Assembly (NCBI RefSeq): GCF_013393945.1
Contig: NZ_CP040297.1
Location: forward strand, 3,116,804 to 3,180,803
Source of the DNA: Nostoc sp. TCL26-01
Lineage (GTDB): Bacteria > Cyanobacteriota > Cyanobacteriia > Cyanobacteriales > Nostocaceae
DNA: 64,000 nucleotides
Direction: 5' to 3'
Part shown: piece by piece, positions 54,323-63,749 of the stretch
Position numbering within the stretch: position 1 is the stretch's first letter
Layout: each line of letters opens with the position of its first letter
The notes under the pieces: model-generated
What the model saw: only the letters and a program-made list of their open reading frames with translations
What the model was told of the DNA's origin: nothing
The model's database searches: none
Translations under genes and position numbers: made by a program

Positions 54323-55045
54323 TCAGGTAGAACTTGGTGGTTCTGGGGGTTGAGGAAATTTAATTCTCGTTGACTTGCTAGGTAAGGTATCTCGTTGCTC
54401 AATGGCTGATGTACTGCGACTAAAATCAGGCGGAGACTGACGATAAAGCAATTCCAATTCATTCCCAGATTTGCGAAAAACTTTCACTTGATTGACAATA
54501 AAAGCTTGGAATAAGCGGTAAAATACCAAACTGACAATAGCCAATATTAGCCCTGTGGCTGTACTAATCAAAGATTCACCAATCCCTGTAGTAACTCCAG
54601 CAGCCGATTCAGTTCCCAAATCACCAATGCGAATTGAACGTAAAGACTGAATTAAACCTAAAACTGTACCCAACAATCCCAAGAGTGGTGCAAGGGCGAT
54701 GACCGCTTCTAAAAGCTTCTCACCTCGGCGCATCCCGGCTATTTCATCTTCAGCTGAAGACTCTAGTGCTAATCGGAAAGTTTCTGCATCACTTTTCTGG
54801 AGATGTAAGGGTGCAAATAAAAATCTGCCGATGGGTTGATCTGTTGCTTGTCTAGCAATATCTGCTGCTATTTCCCAATTATCATGAGCTGCATCTAAGA
54901 CACGGTCAACAATCTCCTTTTCTTGAGAAAAAATTCGCAACCAAAACCACAACCTCTCAAAAATTACACTTAAAGCCAGAATTGACAAGGCCAGCAAAGG
55001 CCACATTGCCGGCCCGCCCTTATAAAACAAATCTATAATATCCAC
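54323..55045 (-). CDS. exbB: ExbB/TolQ/MotA-type proton channel protein
   Basis: A 240-residue membrane protein with three helices (about 14-36, 117-140, 160-182). The MotA/TolQ/ExbB signature is [20 protein letters not shown] followed by [20 protein letters not shown]. The cytoplasmic loop lies between helices 1 and 2, and a polar C-terminus follows. Forms the pentameric stator with ExbD. ExbB and ExbD are one transcription unit. TolQ or MotA are less likely without their partners. Confidence 0.92.
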   Translation of the reverse strand: MDIIDLFYKGGPAMWPLLALSILALSVIFERLWFWLRIFSQEKEIVDRVLDAAHDNWEIAADIARQATDQPIGRFLFAPLHLQKSDAETFRLALESSAEDEIAGMRRGEKLLEAVIALAPLLGLLGTVLGLIQSLRSIRIGDLGTESAAGVTTGIGESLISTATGLILAIVSLVFYRLFQAFIVNQVKVFRKSGNELELLYRQSPPDFSRSTSAIEQRDTLPSKSTRIKFPQPPEPPSST

Positions 55046-55355
55046 TGTTTGAGTTTCCTCCCTCCATTGCTCAAGCGACTATCCCAAAGCACTTTAATTT
55101 TAGAGATTAATGCACAATTAAGGACTTACAAACATAAATTTTCAGACAATTAACTAGCTCATCTGGAACGTAAACTTACATTACGTGAGTAGAACACTCG
55201 AATTTTACAACTTGGGAGTTAACTTAGCTCAGAAATATCCATAAAAAACTTTTTTGCGAAATTGACCTAAGTTCCGAAATAACTATGACGGTTATTCCCA
55301 CCGCTAGGTCACAGCACAATTTGTCAGAATGAAAAGTAAATAGAGGGTTATAAAG
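55046..55355. other. Divergent intergenic region
   Basis: 310 bp between exbB (minus) and the YkvA gene (plus), so both promoters lie here. No repeats or motifs stood out. Confidence 0.5.
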
Positions 55356-55643
55356 ATGAAATTTTCCATCCAAGCACTGTATAACTGGTATCGTGGTTTA
55401 ATACGCAATCCTAAATACCGTTGGTGGGTAATTTTAGGTTCAATTGTTTATATTCTCAGCCCATTTGATTTTGCGCCGGATTTTATCCCTGTTTTGGGAG
55501 AAGTCGATGATGTTTTGCTTTTGACGATCCTGGTGACGGAAGTTTCTGGACTGGTGATTGAGGGTTGGAAGGCGCGTCAAGGAGAAAGTAATCCGACAAC
55601 TGAGAGTACTGTTGATGTTGATGCTGTTGCGGTTGAAAGGTAG
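55356..55643 (+). CDS. YkvA family (DUF1232) membrane protein
   Basis: A 95-residue protein with the DUF1232 core: RNPKYRWWVILGSIVYILSP then FDFAPDFIPVLGEVDDVLLL. Two hydrophobic stretches; C-terminus acidic and variable. Family members are small inner-membrane proteins of unknown function. An AGAGGG stretch upstream may be the ribosome site. The gene converges with the GH15-like gene. Confidence 0.88.
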   Translation: MKFSIQALYNWYRGLIRNPKYRWWVILGSIVYILSPFDFAPDFIPVLGEVDDVLLLTILVTEVSGLVIEGWKARQGESNPTTESTVDVDAVAVER

Positions 55644-55701
55644 GGAGTTTTTTTAACGCAGAGGGGCGCGGAGTCAGAGATCATTGGCTACGCGCTGAAA
55701 A

Positions 55702-58700
55702 TTATTTCACAAACTCCGTCAAGAACCTCAACGCTTTGAGAATATAACTAGCACAATCTCTGGGAGAAGTATTATAAAACGATCGCCATGCACTAGCTTT
55801 GTCTTCATCATAGCGATCGCCGCGTTCGGAATGGTGTTCTAACCACGCCAAGCGCACAGCATGACCAATTAATACGTCTAAGACTATATATTCTTCGATT
55901 TGCAGGCTGGGGTTACTGGAAGCGATCGCAGCTAGCTCCATTAATGCTTCAATATTTACTTGGCGGTATTCTGGCGCTTCGATTTTGTTTAATAGATGCT
56001 CAATTCGCAAAGCAAAATTCTTTTCGCCGGCGGTCATTTCAGATAACATGACATCGCTATCTAGGCGATTGCGCCGCTCTAGTTTATCACCAATCACTAA
56101 ACCTTTACAATGCTGCATCAATAGCCAAACTTGCTGAAAGAAGTTTTTCGGTACACGGTTTAAAGCGCCTTCCGCTTGGCGAAATCTCCGCCAACCTCCC
56201 GTTGCTACTTCTACTTCTTCGTCAATTACAGGTAGCACTACCCACTCGATATCACTTTCTTTTTGCTTGATGTGCAATGATTCTTGTTGACGTAGTAGCT
56301 TACTCATACCTGTATAGGCTGTTAATACTTGATGCAATCGGGTTTTGACTTCAAAGGGTGTCAGTTCCATCAAGCGTTCGTAGGCTTCATCTTGAGTTAC
56401 TTGCAACTCTTGGGCTAGTTCGCTGGTGATTAACAAAATCAAATACCCAACTCTCAGAGTAAGTAGTCCTTGAAATGATTCTGGTTGTGATCTAATGAGG
56501 ATACCCAGATAAATTAGGACTTCTTGCGTTAAGACGCGATCGCGGATATCCTCACGACAGAAGTGATTAATTTTCTCGGCAATTTCATTGTGGGACATGG
56601 GTACTGTAATCAGTGAGGCTTCGCTATAAGCCCTACCAACAGCAATTTGCTTACCCCTCACCAAGATACTCGTCACTGTATCAGACAAGCCAATATCTAC
56701 CATGTGTCGCAAACCAGCCGCCCTGCGGACTACCCCCCACAATCCTAGTTCTCCAGCTTTGGTGTAAACTTCATCCAGTAAATCATCTACTGTGACAACA
56801 GCATCAGCCCCACCAAAACCTGTATCAAAATCCAATCCTTGCAATCGAGTTAAAGTCTGCAATAACTCAATTTGCTCGTAAATATTTGCTGAGGCGTGTA
56901 GGGATGACAGCAACAAGTCCAAATTGGTTTCATATTCCATTTGGAATTCTTGAGTATGTCCTAAACGCCAATTTTGATCAGGATGATCAGCTAGATAGTA
57001 GCAACGTTTGGCTGCATTTTGTACAGGCTGTTGGGAAAACTCTACATTCTGAATAAAATCAATTCTTTGCATCGCCCCTGTCAACATCAGTTGATTCAGC
57101 TTGCCTAATTTGACTTGTACACCATTGCACACTCCCTCTTTGAGTTCCTGCATCAGTTCTAGTAATGCTTGGGAACCAGTGTCTAGCATGGTATGTGTCA
57201 ACATTAATGTCAGAGTAGGGCGACCTAAATCACTCCAACATTTTTGAATATACGCCAGTTCAGTCCTAATTTGATCTAGGAGAAAGTGGTAATCAAGAGT
57301 TAAGTAAAATTGCTGAGAATCTAAAAATGATGGTAAAAATACGACGGTTTCACCCTGGAGACGAAAAATTCTGGATGTTGTCAAACTCCTTAAACGTCGC
57401 ACTGGACGACCGGTTAGACCGAGTTTATCATTTCGCCCAATTTGGGTATAAATAGTTGACAGTTCCCCTGCTTGTCTAACTTGCATCGGTTCGACTTGCT
57501 TGGGTGTTTGGGTTTCAATTCCGTGGACTTCTAACTCTGCTTGTAAATCTTCATCTTCTGCGAGTAAGGCAATTTGCACCATCGCTTGACGTTTTTTACC
57601 GACAGACAAGTATCTACCCAAAGGATCAATATCTCCCAAGGCTATCAACCCATCACTCAACATTTGACCAAGGTAATACAAACTTTGCGCCCAAACTAAG
57701 GGGATATTTTCATTTGGTAAACGAGGTTGACTTTGGGGTACTAATTTTTCCGCTTCTACATTTTCTGTAGGGACATAATATAGTTCTGGTAGTAAACCAA
57801 AACCATCACGCTCAACGAGTAAGTTTTTTAACCGTTCTTGGTAAAATTGCGATCGCTTTTTATCACCACAAAACAACCCATCCAAGGCTAAATAAGTAAA
57901 AAATAATGGCCATTCACATTCGATATGCTCAAACTGCTTGAGTTCCCACGGTTCGTAATGTAAGCGATGGGTGTCTTCTAGAACGGTTTGGTGTCCATCA
58001 CGTAAAAAGCGTTTGCAACCGTACTTACCTTGGAGTTTGTTCACAATATCGTTGAGAGTGCGTTCCCGTAATTGTGCATCTTCTACCGCAAAGGCGGGAT
58101 AGCTAATCACACTCAACAAAGCTGCATCAATTTCTTTCGATGCAGATTCTCTCGGTAATAATGATTCTAAGGTAATTCGCGCTCTGGCAATTTCATCTGG
58201 TAGTACATGAATGACTGAAGTTTGACTACCCCGCACCCCGAATAAATCTAATCCGTTGATAGCTTCCAAGGCTGCTTTCGCCATACCCACGGAACTAGCA
58301 TTTAATTCAGCGTTCCCATGATTGATTTTATTTCCTCGTTCCCAGATACCGTAGTCTGGGGTGCGGTAAGCTCTGCCAATATAGTAAACCAAATTCTGCA
58401 CAAAGTTGACTTCATCGATGGTGTAAATTATCGGCAATCCTGAAGCCGTCATTTGTGCCAGTATCAATAAAAAGATGGAAGTCGCATCTAATTGTAAATG
58501 TCCCCACTCATCATCACCAACGACAATATCACCAGTTGCTGTATTATATTTAGCGTGTAACCCATCCAAGGGCGACTGAGTTTGTTTAAATTGTTCTACT
58601 TTATGGGCTTGTCGCATCATGGTGAATAACAAACCGCGCATTAATTTGATCACACTATGTTCTAATTCATAGGTGCGTCCCTTGTCTTCATCAACTTTGC

Positions 58701-58902
58701 GGTACGCCAGTGCTAAACCCCAAACGCCCAAAATGCTGTAAACATTATCTCTCACCCAAGCATCAGTATAATCACCGTGGGCAGTCACAGCCGTACTTGC
58801 AGGTAGCAAGCCAGTGATAGGATTCTGACGCACCAAAATAATCACTTTGATTTGTTGGTAGTAATATTCCAGTCGCTCTGGTAATGTAGTGGCTGTTTTC
58901 AT
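55702..58902 (-). CDS. GH15/phosphorylase-kinase-alpha-like protein
   Basis: About 1066 residues (ATG 58902; a GTG at 58917 would add five). The N-terminal half is a six-hairpin glycoside-hydrolase-15 fold: HGDYTDAWVRDNVYSILGVW, GDDEWGHLQLDATSIFLLIL, and YGIWERGNKINHGNAELNAS with acidic residues at the likely active site. The C-terminal half resembles eukaryotic phosphorylase kinase alpha/beta. Such proteins in cyanobacteria are uncharacterised; they might hydrolyse alpha-glucans or regulate glycogen use. Monocistronic. Fold is confident; activity is not. Confidence 0.85.
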   Translation of the reverse strand: MKTATTLPERLEYYYQQIKVIILVRQNPITGLLPASTAVTAHGDYTDAWVRDNVYSILGVWGLALAYRKVDEDKGRTYELEHSVIKLMRGLLFTMMRQAHKVEQFKQTQSPLDGLHAKYNTATGDIVVGDDEWGHLQLDATSIFLLILAQMTASGLPIIYTIDEVNFVQNLVYYIGRAYRTPDYGIWERGNKINHGNAELNASSVGMAKAALEAINGLDLFGVRGSQTSVIHVLPDEIARARITLESLLPRESASKEIDAALLSVISYPAFAVEDAQLRERTLNDIVNKLQGKYGCKRFLRDGHQTVLEDTHRLHYEPWELKQFEHIECEWPLFFTYLALDGLFCGDKKRSQFYQERLKNLLVERDGFGLLPELYYVPTENVEAEKLVPQSQPRLPNENIPLVWAQSLYYLGQMLSDGLIALGDIDPLGRYLSVGKKRQAMVQIALLAEDEDLQAELEVHGIETQTPKQVEPMQVRQAGELSTIYTQIGRNDKLGLTGRPVRRLRSLTTSRIFRLQGETVVFLPSFLDSQQFYLTLDYHFLLDQIRTELAYIQKCWSDLGRPTLTLMLTHTMLDTGSQALLELMQELKEGVCNGVQVKLGKLNQLMLTGAMQRIDFIQNVEFSQQPVQNAAKRCYYLADHPDQNWRLGHTQEFQMEYETNLDLLLSSLHASANIYEQIELLQTLTRLQGLDFDTGFGGADAVVTVDDLLDEVYTKAGELGLWGVVRRAAGLRHMVDIGLSDTVTSILVRGKQIAVGRAYSEASLITVPMSHNEIAEKINHFCREDIRDRVLTQEVLIYLGILIRSQPESFQGLLTLRVGYLILLITSELAQELQVTQDEAYERLMELTPFEVKTRLHQVLTAYTGMSKLLRQQESLHIKQKESDIEWVVLPVIDEEVEVATGGWRRFRQAEGALNRVPKNFFQQVWLLMQHCKGLVIGDKLERRNRLDSDVMLSEMTAGEKNFALRIEHLLNKIEAPEYRQVNIEALMELAAIASSNPSLQIEEYIVLDVLIGHAVRLAWLEHHSERGDRYDEDKASAWRSFYNTSPRDCASYILKALRFLTEFVK

Positions 58903-59045
58903 AATCTTGATCAGCACAGCTTGGGGAATACAACATTACCATGTTATTGGCTGTGATTAAGGACTGGCATCTTAAAAATATTACTTCTGGCGGATGTGTG
59001 GAAATTAGCACTAATCATAGACTTAGCGACCGCCTACCTAGCAAA

Positions 59046-59609
59046 CTATACTTGTAACTCAAATCCAGGTAGTATATCTTCACCCGAAAGAATAGCTGGT
59101 ATTTGCACAACTTCTACAGCTTTTGTGTGTCTGTAAATTTCCACTTGCTGATCTTGAGGATTAATTAGCCAACCTAAACGCAAACCATTTTCTATATATT
59201 CCTGCATTTTCGCTTGCACAGGTGCAAGTCGGTCTGTCTCGGAACGGAGTTCAATGGCAAAATCAGGTACAAGTGGCGGAAATTTTTTGCGTTGTTCTAG
59301 TGTTAAAGCTTCCCACCTCTCCAACTTTACCCAAGCCGCATCAGGGGAACGTTTTGCCCCATTAGGCAAGATAAAGATAGTTGAAGAACTAAAAACTTTG
59401 CCTAATTTCGCTTGACGATTCCAAATTTCTAAATCAGTGATTAATCCAGCTTCTTGATTGCCGCTTTCTCCTCCTACTGGTGGCATAATTATTAATTCTC
59501 CGGCTGCATTCATTTCTAGACTTAAATCCCTATTGGCAATACACAAGCGATAAAATTGCTCATCGGTTAAATGAGCGATCGGTTCTAGATTCAGCACAAC
59601 AGTATTCAT
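59046..59609 (-). CDS. Uma2-family (DUF820) restriction-endonuclease-like protein
   Basis: A 187-residue PD-(D/E)XK-fold protein. Hallmarks: IMPPVGGESGNQEAGLITDL, SPDAAWVKLERW, the core PDFAIELRSETDRL (in place of E-x-K) and KMQEYIENGLRLGWLINPQD. Cyanobacteria carry dozens of these; role unknown. ATG 59609 is chosen over 59624 because AGGAAAGG, a good ribosome site, lies just before it and within the first five codons of the longer form. Confidence 0.88.
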   Translation of the reverse strand: MNTVVLNLEPIAHLTDEQFYRLCIANRDLSLEMNAAGELIIMPPVGGESGNQEAGLITDLEIWNRQAKLGKVFSSSTIFILPNGAKRSPDAAWVKLERWEALTLEQRKKFPPLVPDFAIELRSETDRLAPVQAKMQEYIENGLRLGWLINPQDQQVEIYRHTKAVEVVQIPAILSGEDILPGFELQV

Positions 59610-59690
59610 TGAACCTTTCCTCATCCCTTTAGCTAAAAGTTTAGCAGAAGTAAATTAACCTTCAGGCTAATGCACCTTAAAATTATTAAC

Positions 59691-59722
59691 GGTGCGTTGC
59701 GCTATGCGACAACACACCCTAC
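59691..59722. repeat. 32-bp intergenic repeat, second copy
   Basis: Matches 28305-28336 with one mismatch (GCTATGCGAC versus GCTGTGCGAC). Both lie in minus-strand gene spacers. Confidence 0.75.
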
Positions 59723-59755
59723 ATTAAAATTTCTGAATTGTACCTTTATCGGAAC

Positions 59756-61687
59756 TTACAAAATCGTGGCAATTTCTTTGAGATAAACCCGTGTGAATGG
59801 TTCATCAGCACCTAAAGTATAATCTTCAATCAATCCTTTGCGGCGAATAGAAATATCATTGTCTTTTTTAATCACCACAGTAGAACTATCAAAGACATCC
59901 CGCGCCAGCATCATTTCTATTTCACTAGGATTATCCAAAACGACTAAATTACTTCCGTAGTAAAACATCCCGTCTTCTTCCAAGATGTCATCTGGATATT
60001 CGGCAATTAGTAAGTCAAGTTTGGGATTACGTAACAAACTTTGGACATTGCTATTGTAATCTTGGCGTAATACTTTTTTTGACCGATTGACAAACACTGC
60101 TTCATGACAAATTGCACCAATTGTCCATTCTGGATGTTGTAACAGAATATGGTCAATTGTGGTTTGCAATTCTTCCACAGAAATTTTATTAAAGGAAATA
60201 ATCGGTATTCTGGCATCAATACCGGATGTAAAGAATGTTTCTAAAATGTGGGATGGCACATCCACACTATCACCATCCGCCGGGTTCAGGTGCATCAATA
60301 TACCAGGGGCGGCGTTGATTTCTAAAATGGCAAAATTCCCAGATTTCCATGACTCGTCCAGATTTTCTGCAATCACATCAATACCCAGGCAAGTTAGCCG
60401 AAAGTATTGAGCTATGTCTTGCGCCAAAATAATATTATCATCGTGAATTGTATGAGTAGCATTAATACTCATACCTCCGGCGGAAAGATTAGCTACTTTC
60501 CGTAAGTAAACTATTTCTCCTTTATCTAGTACAGTTTTTAACGATAAATGCTGTTCTTCTAGATAAAGTTCCATCGCTTCATCAACGATAATTTTACTCA
60601 TCGGTGAAGTTGGTGTGTCTAGACGAGCTGATTGACGATTTTCTTGTTGAATTAATTCACCAATTGTTAAATACCCATCACCCACTACTGATGCTGGACG
60701 ACGTTCTGTCGCCGCCACAAATCGGCCGTTGACACATAAGAGACGAAAATCTTTACCGGAGATGCTTTTTTCTACGATAATTCGTGTTGGTTCGGTTTCG
60801 GGGATAGCTAACAATGCTCTATCATAAGCCGCTTCTAGTTCATCTACATCTTGCACATCTGCTGTCACACCGATTCCCTTATGTCCCACCACAGGCTTAA
60901 CTGCAACTGGGTAACCAATTTCCCTAGCTAGTTGGCGGGCTTCTCTGGCAGAAAAAACGATATCACCTGCGGGGACGGGAAAACCTAAAGTTTGCAAGAA
61001 TGCTTTGCAGTCATCTTTACGAGTAGTAAATTCTGAATCTAAATGACTGTCACTATTAAAAGTTGTTGCTACACCCCGGATATGTTTTTTTCCCCAGCCG
61101 TACTGCATTAGCCCTTCATCCCACAGATAAAAGGTGGGAATGCCTTTTTCATAGGCTGTACGCAATAAGGCATAAACTGTAGGGCCACCGTAAACAGATT
61201 GGCGGAATCTATTTTGCAGAGTCAAAAATTGGTTATCGAAGAAAAAGTCATCTTCTTGAGTAATGGCTTCAAACCAGTCCCAAACAAGATAAACTACTGA
61301 TTTAATTGTTCGTTCATGTAATGCTTGAACAGCAATACGTGAATAATTAGCATATGGTTTCACACTCCAGCGATTTAGGTGTAAATCCATATCCAGCTTG
61401 CCCACTTCTGATACAGTCTGAGCAAATAGATGAGCGTAGGATTCATAATGTTGGTCACGTAGATGAGGATAGCGTAGGCCCAGCCCGCCGGAGGCATCGC
61501 TCACTCTAGTAACATAATCTTCAATGGGTAAAACCTTTCTATCTAACACTAGAGCAAAATCAAATACAAACGCCCCCGTATCTAAATAGGGGTTAGTCCC
61601 AACATAATATCGACAGTTGAATATATCAAATACATCTGTCTTTCTAGCATTAATGCGGACTAAATCGGTGCTTGTTTCCTGAACCAT
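59756..61687 (-). CDS. CphA-like ATP-grasp ligase (CphA2-type, short cyanophycin synthetase)
   Basis: A 643-residue protein. Residues 1-215 are an N-terminal domain. 220-490 is an ATP-grasp close to that of cyanophycin synthetase: AREIGYPVAVKPVVGHKGIG, VEKSISGKDFRLLCVNGRFV, VVYLRKVANLSAGGMSI-like IVYLRKVANLSAGGMS and AILEINAAPGILMHLNP. The C-terminal part (490-643) is far shorter than the Mur-ligase domain of CphA (about 870-900 residues total) and shows no P-loop. This is the shape of CphA2, which reportedly makes cyanophycin from beta-aspartyl-arginine. A cyanophycinase gene lies 1 kb away on the other strand, supporting the call. Confidence 0.82.
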   Translation of the reverse strand: MVQETSTDLVRINARKTDVFDIFNCRYYVGTNPYLDTGAFVFDFALVLDRKVLPIEDYVTRVSDASGGLGLRYPHLRDQHYESYAHLFAQTVSEVGKLDMDLHLNRWSVKPYANYSRIAVQALHERTIKSVVYLVWDWFEAITQEDDFFFDNQFLTLQNRFRQSVYGGPTVYALLRTAYEKGIPTFYLWDEGLMQYGWGKKHIRGVATTFNSDSHLDSEFTTRKDDCKAFLQTLGFPVPAGDIVFSAREARQLAREIGYPVAVKPVVGHKGIGVTADVQDVDELEAAYDRALLAIPETEPTRIIVEKSISGKDFRLLCVNGRFVAATERRPASVVGDGYLTIGELIQQENRQSARLDTPTSPMSKIIVDEAMELYLEEQHLSLKTVLDKGEIVYLRKVANLSAGGMSINATHTIHDDNIILAQDIAQYFRLTCLGIDVIAENLDESWKSGNFAILEINAAPGILMHLNPADGDSVDVPSHILETFFTSGIDARIPIISFNKISVEELQTTIDHILLQHPEWTIGAICHEAVFVNRSKKVLRQDYNSNVQSLLRNPKLDLLIAEYPDDILEEDGMFYYGSNLVVLDNPSEIEMMLARDVFDSSTVVIKKDNDISIRRKGLIEDYTLGADEPFTRVYLKEIATIL

Positions 61688-62164
61688 TGATGCTAAACCT
61701 CTGGCTAAACACCCTTAAATTTAACGTTTAATCTCACTAAATAGCTTGATCAACTCTAGATTACCTAACCTATCTTTTTTGACCAAGGTGCATTTATAAA
61801 GTCATCCTGTTGGAATTTAACTTTATATGTGAGCATTTTCTACTATCGGAAGGCATAATTACATCAACCAGACTTCCGTAACTGATACCAATTCACTAAA
61901 AATATGATACAGATCCAAACACGGAAACCCTTGTAGAACAAGGCTTTCTTAATTTTGAATTTTGAATTTTGAATTGGTATGACATCATCAATTCTGATGA
62001 AAGTCTTGCACTGTCAACAGCCCACGGTCAAAGTTGTTTGACTAAGGAAATGACCAATGACCAATGACACACCAATTAGAGTAAAAATATAACCTTTGAA
62101 AGGTGTCATGCAGTCACAAAACTTGTACAAGTAGAGAGGTGGTTATAAAAAATAGCAACAGTTT
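61688..62164. other. Divergent intergenic region between CphA-like gene and small protein
   Basis: 477 bp with an element bounded by 11-bp inverted ends (61885-61980), tandem TTTTGAA and TGACCAA units. Promoters for both genes must lie here. No gene. Confidence 0.55.
61885..61980. repeat. ATACCAATTCA...TGAATTGGTAT element
   Basis: Perfect 11-bp inverted repeats at 61885-61895 and 61970-61980 around 74 bp that includes TTTTGAA tandem units. Small MITE-like repeat. Confidence 0.6.
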
Positions 62165-62368
62165 ATGAACAGTACACAAGCAAGTATCAGAGACGAAGTT
62201 AGACAACTTGCGGAAGAAGCTTTTCACCTCAAGCTAATTTCTGGTCATGGAGACGGGCCAGATACGCTTGAGTATCAAATTGTCTATCAAGGTAAACCCA
62301 GACATCTGCCACTAGAACAAGCACGCTTGTTTCTGGTCAACTTGCTCTACAGAAATAGAATTCACTAG
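62165..62368 (+). CDS. Small hypothetical protein (67 residues)
   Basis: Starts MNSTQASIRDEVRQLAEEAF, a helix, then a beta-like part around LISGHGDGPDTLEYQIVYQG and a helix LEQARLFLVNLLYRN. No family recalled, but length, codon use and a balanced fold look like a real gene. AGAGAGGTGG precedes the ATG by about 20 bases. It sits between the CphA-like gene and cyanophycinase, so it may belong to cyanophycin metabolism; that is inference from position. Confidence 0.65.
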   Translation: MNSTQASIRDEVRQLAEEAFHLKLISGHGDGPDTLEYQIVYQGKPRHLPLEQARLFLVNLLYRNRIH

Positions 62369-62709
62369 CACACAATGGCATCATCTAAACTATTCTGAGC
62401 AACATTCAAATATGATCTGAATTTTCTAACGTGATAGTAGCAACAATTGATAAAAACCTATCACAACTAAAAATTGAAACACTGTTTATAGCCATAATAA
62501 TCATCTAATAGCCGACTTTATGATCTAAGTCGGCTATTTCACTATGGCTACACAAACCAGATGGCTTTGTCATCTTATTCCTGAAGTAAGAGTTTATTTT
62601 TGTTAGGAAAATTAGCAAAGTATTTTAATCTACCGGATGGACGATTTTATACATACGAATGTCATGCTTTATTGAAATTATCATAATTAAATTTATGTTA
62701 GGAGACATT
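62369..62709. other. Intergenic region upstream of cyanophycinase
   Basis: 341 bp. Contains the long hairpin at 62507-62538; the rest is AT-rich and should carry the cyanophycinase promoter. No gene. Confidence 0.55.
62507..62538 (+). terminator. Perfect 12-bp stem-loop
   Basis: AATAGCCGACTT (62507-62518) pairs with AAGTCGGCTATT (62527-62538) around an 8-base loop. U-run is short (TTTC), but position after the small gene and before cyanophycinase fits a terminator. Confidence 0.6.
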
Positions 62710-63576
62710 ATGACAGTAAGTGAAAATAAACGGCAGTTAGTAATTATTGGTGGTGCAGAAGATAGAGATGGTGATGCTCAAATATTGCGAGAATTTGTCC
62801 GCCGCGCTGGTGGAACAAAAGCCCATATTGTGATTATGACGGCGGCGACCGAATTACCAAGAGAAGTGGGAGAAAACTACATTAGGGTATTTGAGCGCTT
62901 GGGAGCAGAGAAGGTGCGGATAGTTGATACAGAAACTCGTGAAGATGCTTCATCGTCAACTGCCCTGGAAGCGATCGCCAAAGCAACAGGTATATTTTTT
63001 ACAGGGGGAGATCAAGCACGGATCACTAGTATTCTCAAGAATACCGAAATTGATGCTGCTATTCACCAACGCTTCGCTGAAGGTATCGTTGTTGGTGGTA
63101 CAAGTGCAGGCGCAGCCGTCATGCCAGATAACATGATTGTGGAAGGCGATTCCGAAACTAATCCTCGGATAGAAATTGTGGAAATGGGGCCGGGACTAGG
63201 TTTTCTTCCTGGGGTAGTCATTGATCAACATTTTTCTCAACGTGGCCGCTTAGGACGTTTAATCACAGCGTTGATTAAAGAACCAGCCGTATTAGGATTT
63301 GGCATTGATGAGAATACTGCGATGGTGGTAACTGGTAGCCAAATCGAAATTATCGGTCAAGGTTGCGTCACAATTGTGGATGAATCAGAGTCTACATACA
63401 ACAATCTGGGCGAAATTTTAAGAGATGAAGCATTAGCAATTTTTGGAGCCAAGCTGCACATCCTACCCCACGGTTTTAAATTTGACCTCAAAACCCGCAA
63501 ACCGATTTCAAATAATGGCACTGAAGCATCTGCTACAGTGCCAGTGGGTTTAGTGAGTGGGGAAAAAAGAGGCTAG
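62710..63576 (+). CDS. cphB: Cyanophycinase
   Basis: Serine-type exopeptidase that cuts cyanophycin to beta-Asp-Arg dipeptides. The 288 residues have QLVIIGGAEDRDGDAQIL, TGGDQARI, the nucleophile Ser in GGTSAGAAVM, and VIDQHFSQRGRLGRLI with the catalytic His. ATG 62710 behind TAGGAGAC (a strong ribosome site) gives the normal N-terminus MTVSENKR; an ATG at 62659 would add 17 hydrophobic residues not seen in the family. The nearby CphA-like gene suggests coordinated cyanophycin turnover, although divergent. Confidence 0.95.
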   Translation: MTVSENKRQLVIIGGAEDRDGDAQILREFVRRAGGTKAHIVIMTAATELPREVGENYIRVFERLGAEKVRIVDTETREDASSSTALEAIAKATGIFFTGGDQARITSILKNTEIDAAIHQRFAEGIVVGGTSAGAAVMPDNMIVEGDSETNPRIEIVEMGPGLGFLPGVVIDQHFSQRGRLGRLITALIKEPAVLGFGIDENTAMVVTGSQIEIIGQGCVTIVDESESTYNNLGEILRDEALAIFGAKLHILPHGFKFDLKTRKPISNNGTEASATVPVGLVSGEKRG

Positions 63577-63694
63577 AGGCTAAAGGCTAGGAACTAGAAA
63601 TCAGCAGGGAGATTGAAGAAGACAAAATCTTTACTTCTGTAGCCCCTAGCCCAAATACTCATTTATTCGTAGCAACACACATCTTGAGAGGCTG

Positions 63695-63703
63695 TGATAT
63701 GAT
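63695..63703 (+). promoter_or_regulatory. Extended -10 element upstream of rpsO
   Basis: TGATATGAT (TG, one base, then TATGAT at 63698-63703) lies about 46 bases before the rpsO ATG. No consensus -35 at the right spacing, which fits an extended -10 promoter. Confidence 0.45.
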
Positions 63704-63749
63704 GGGAGACTGCTGCATACATTTAGAATGAATATACATTGAATCAATC

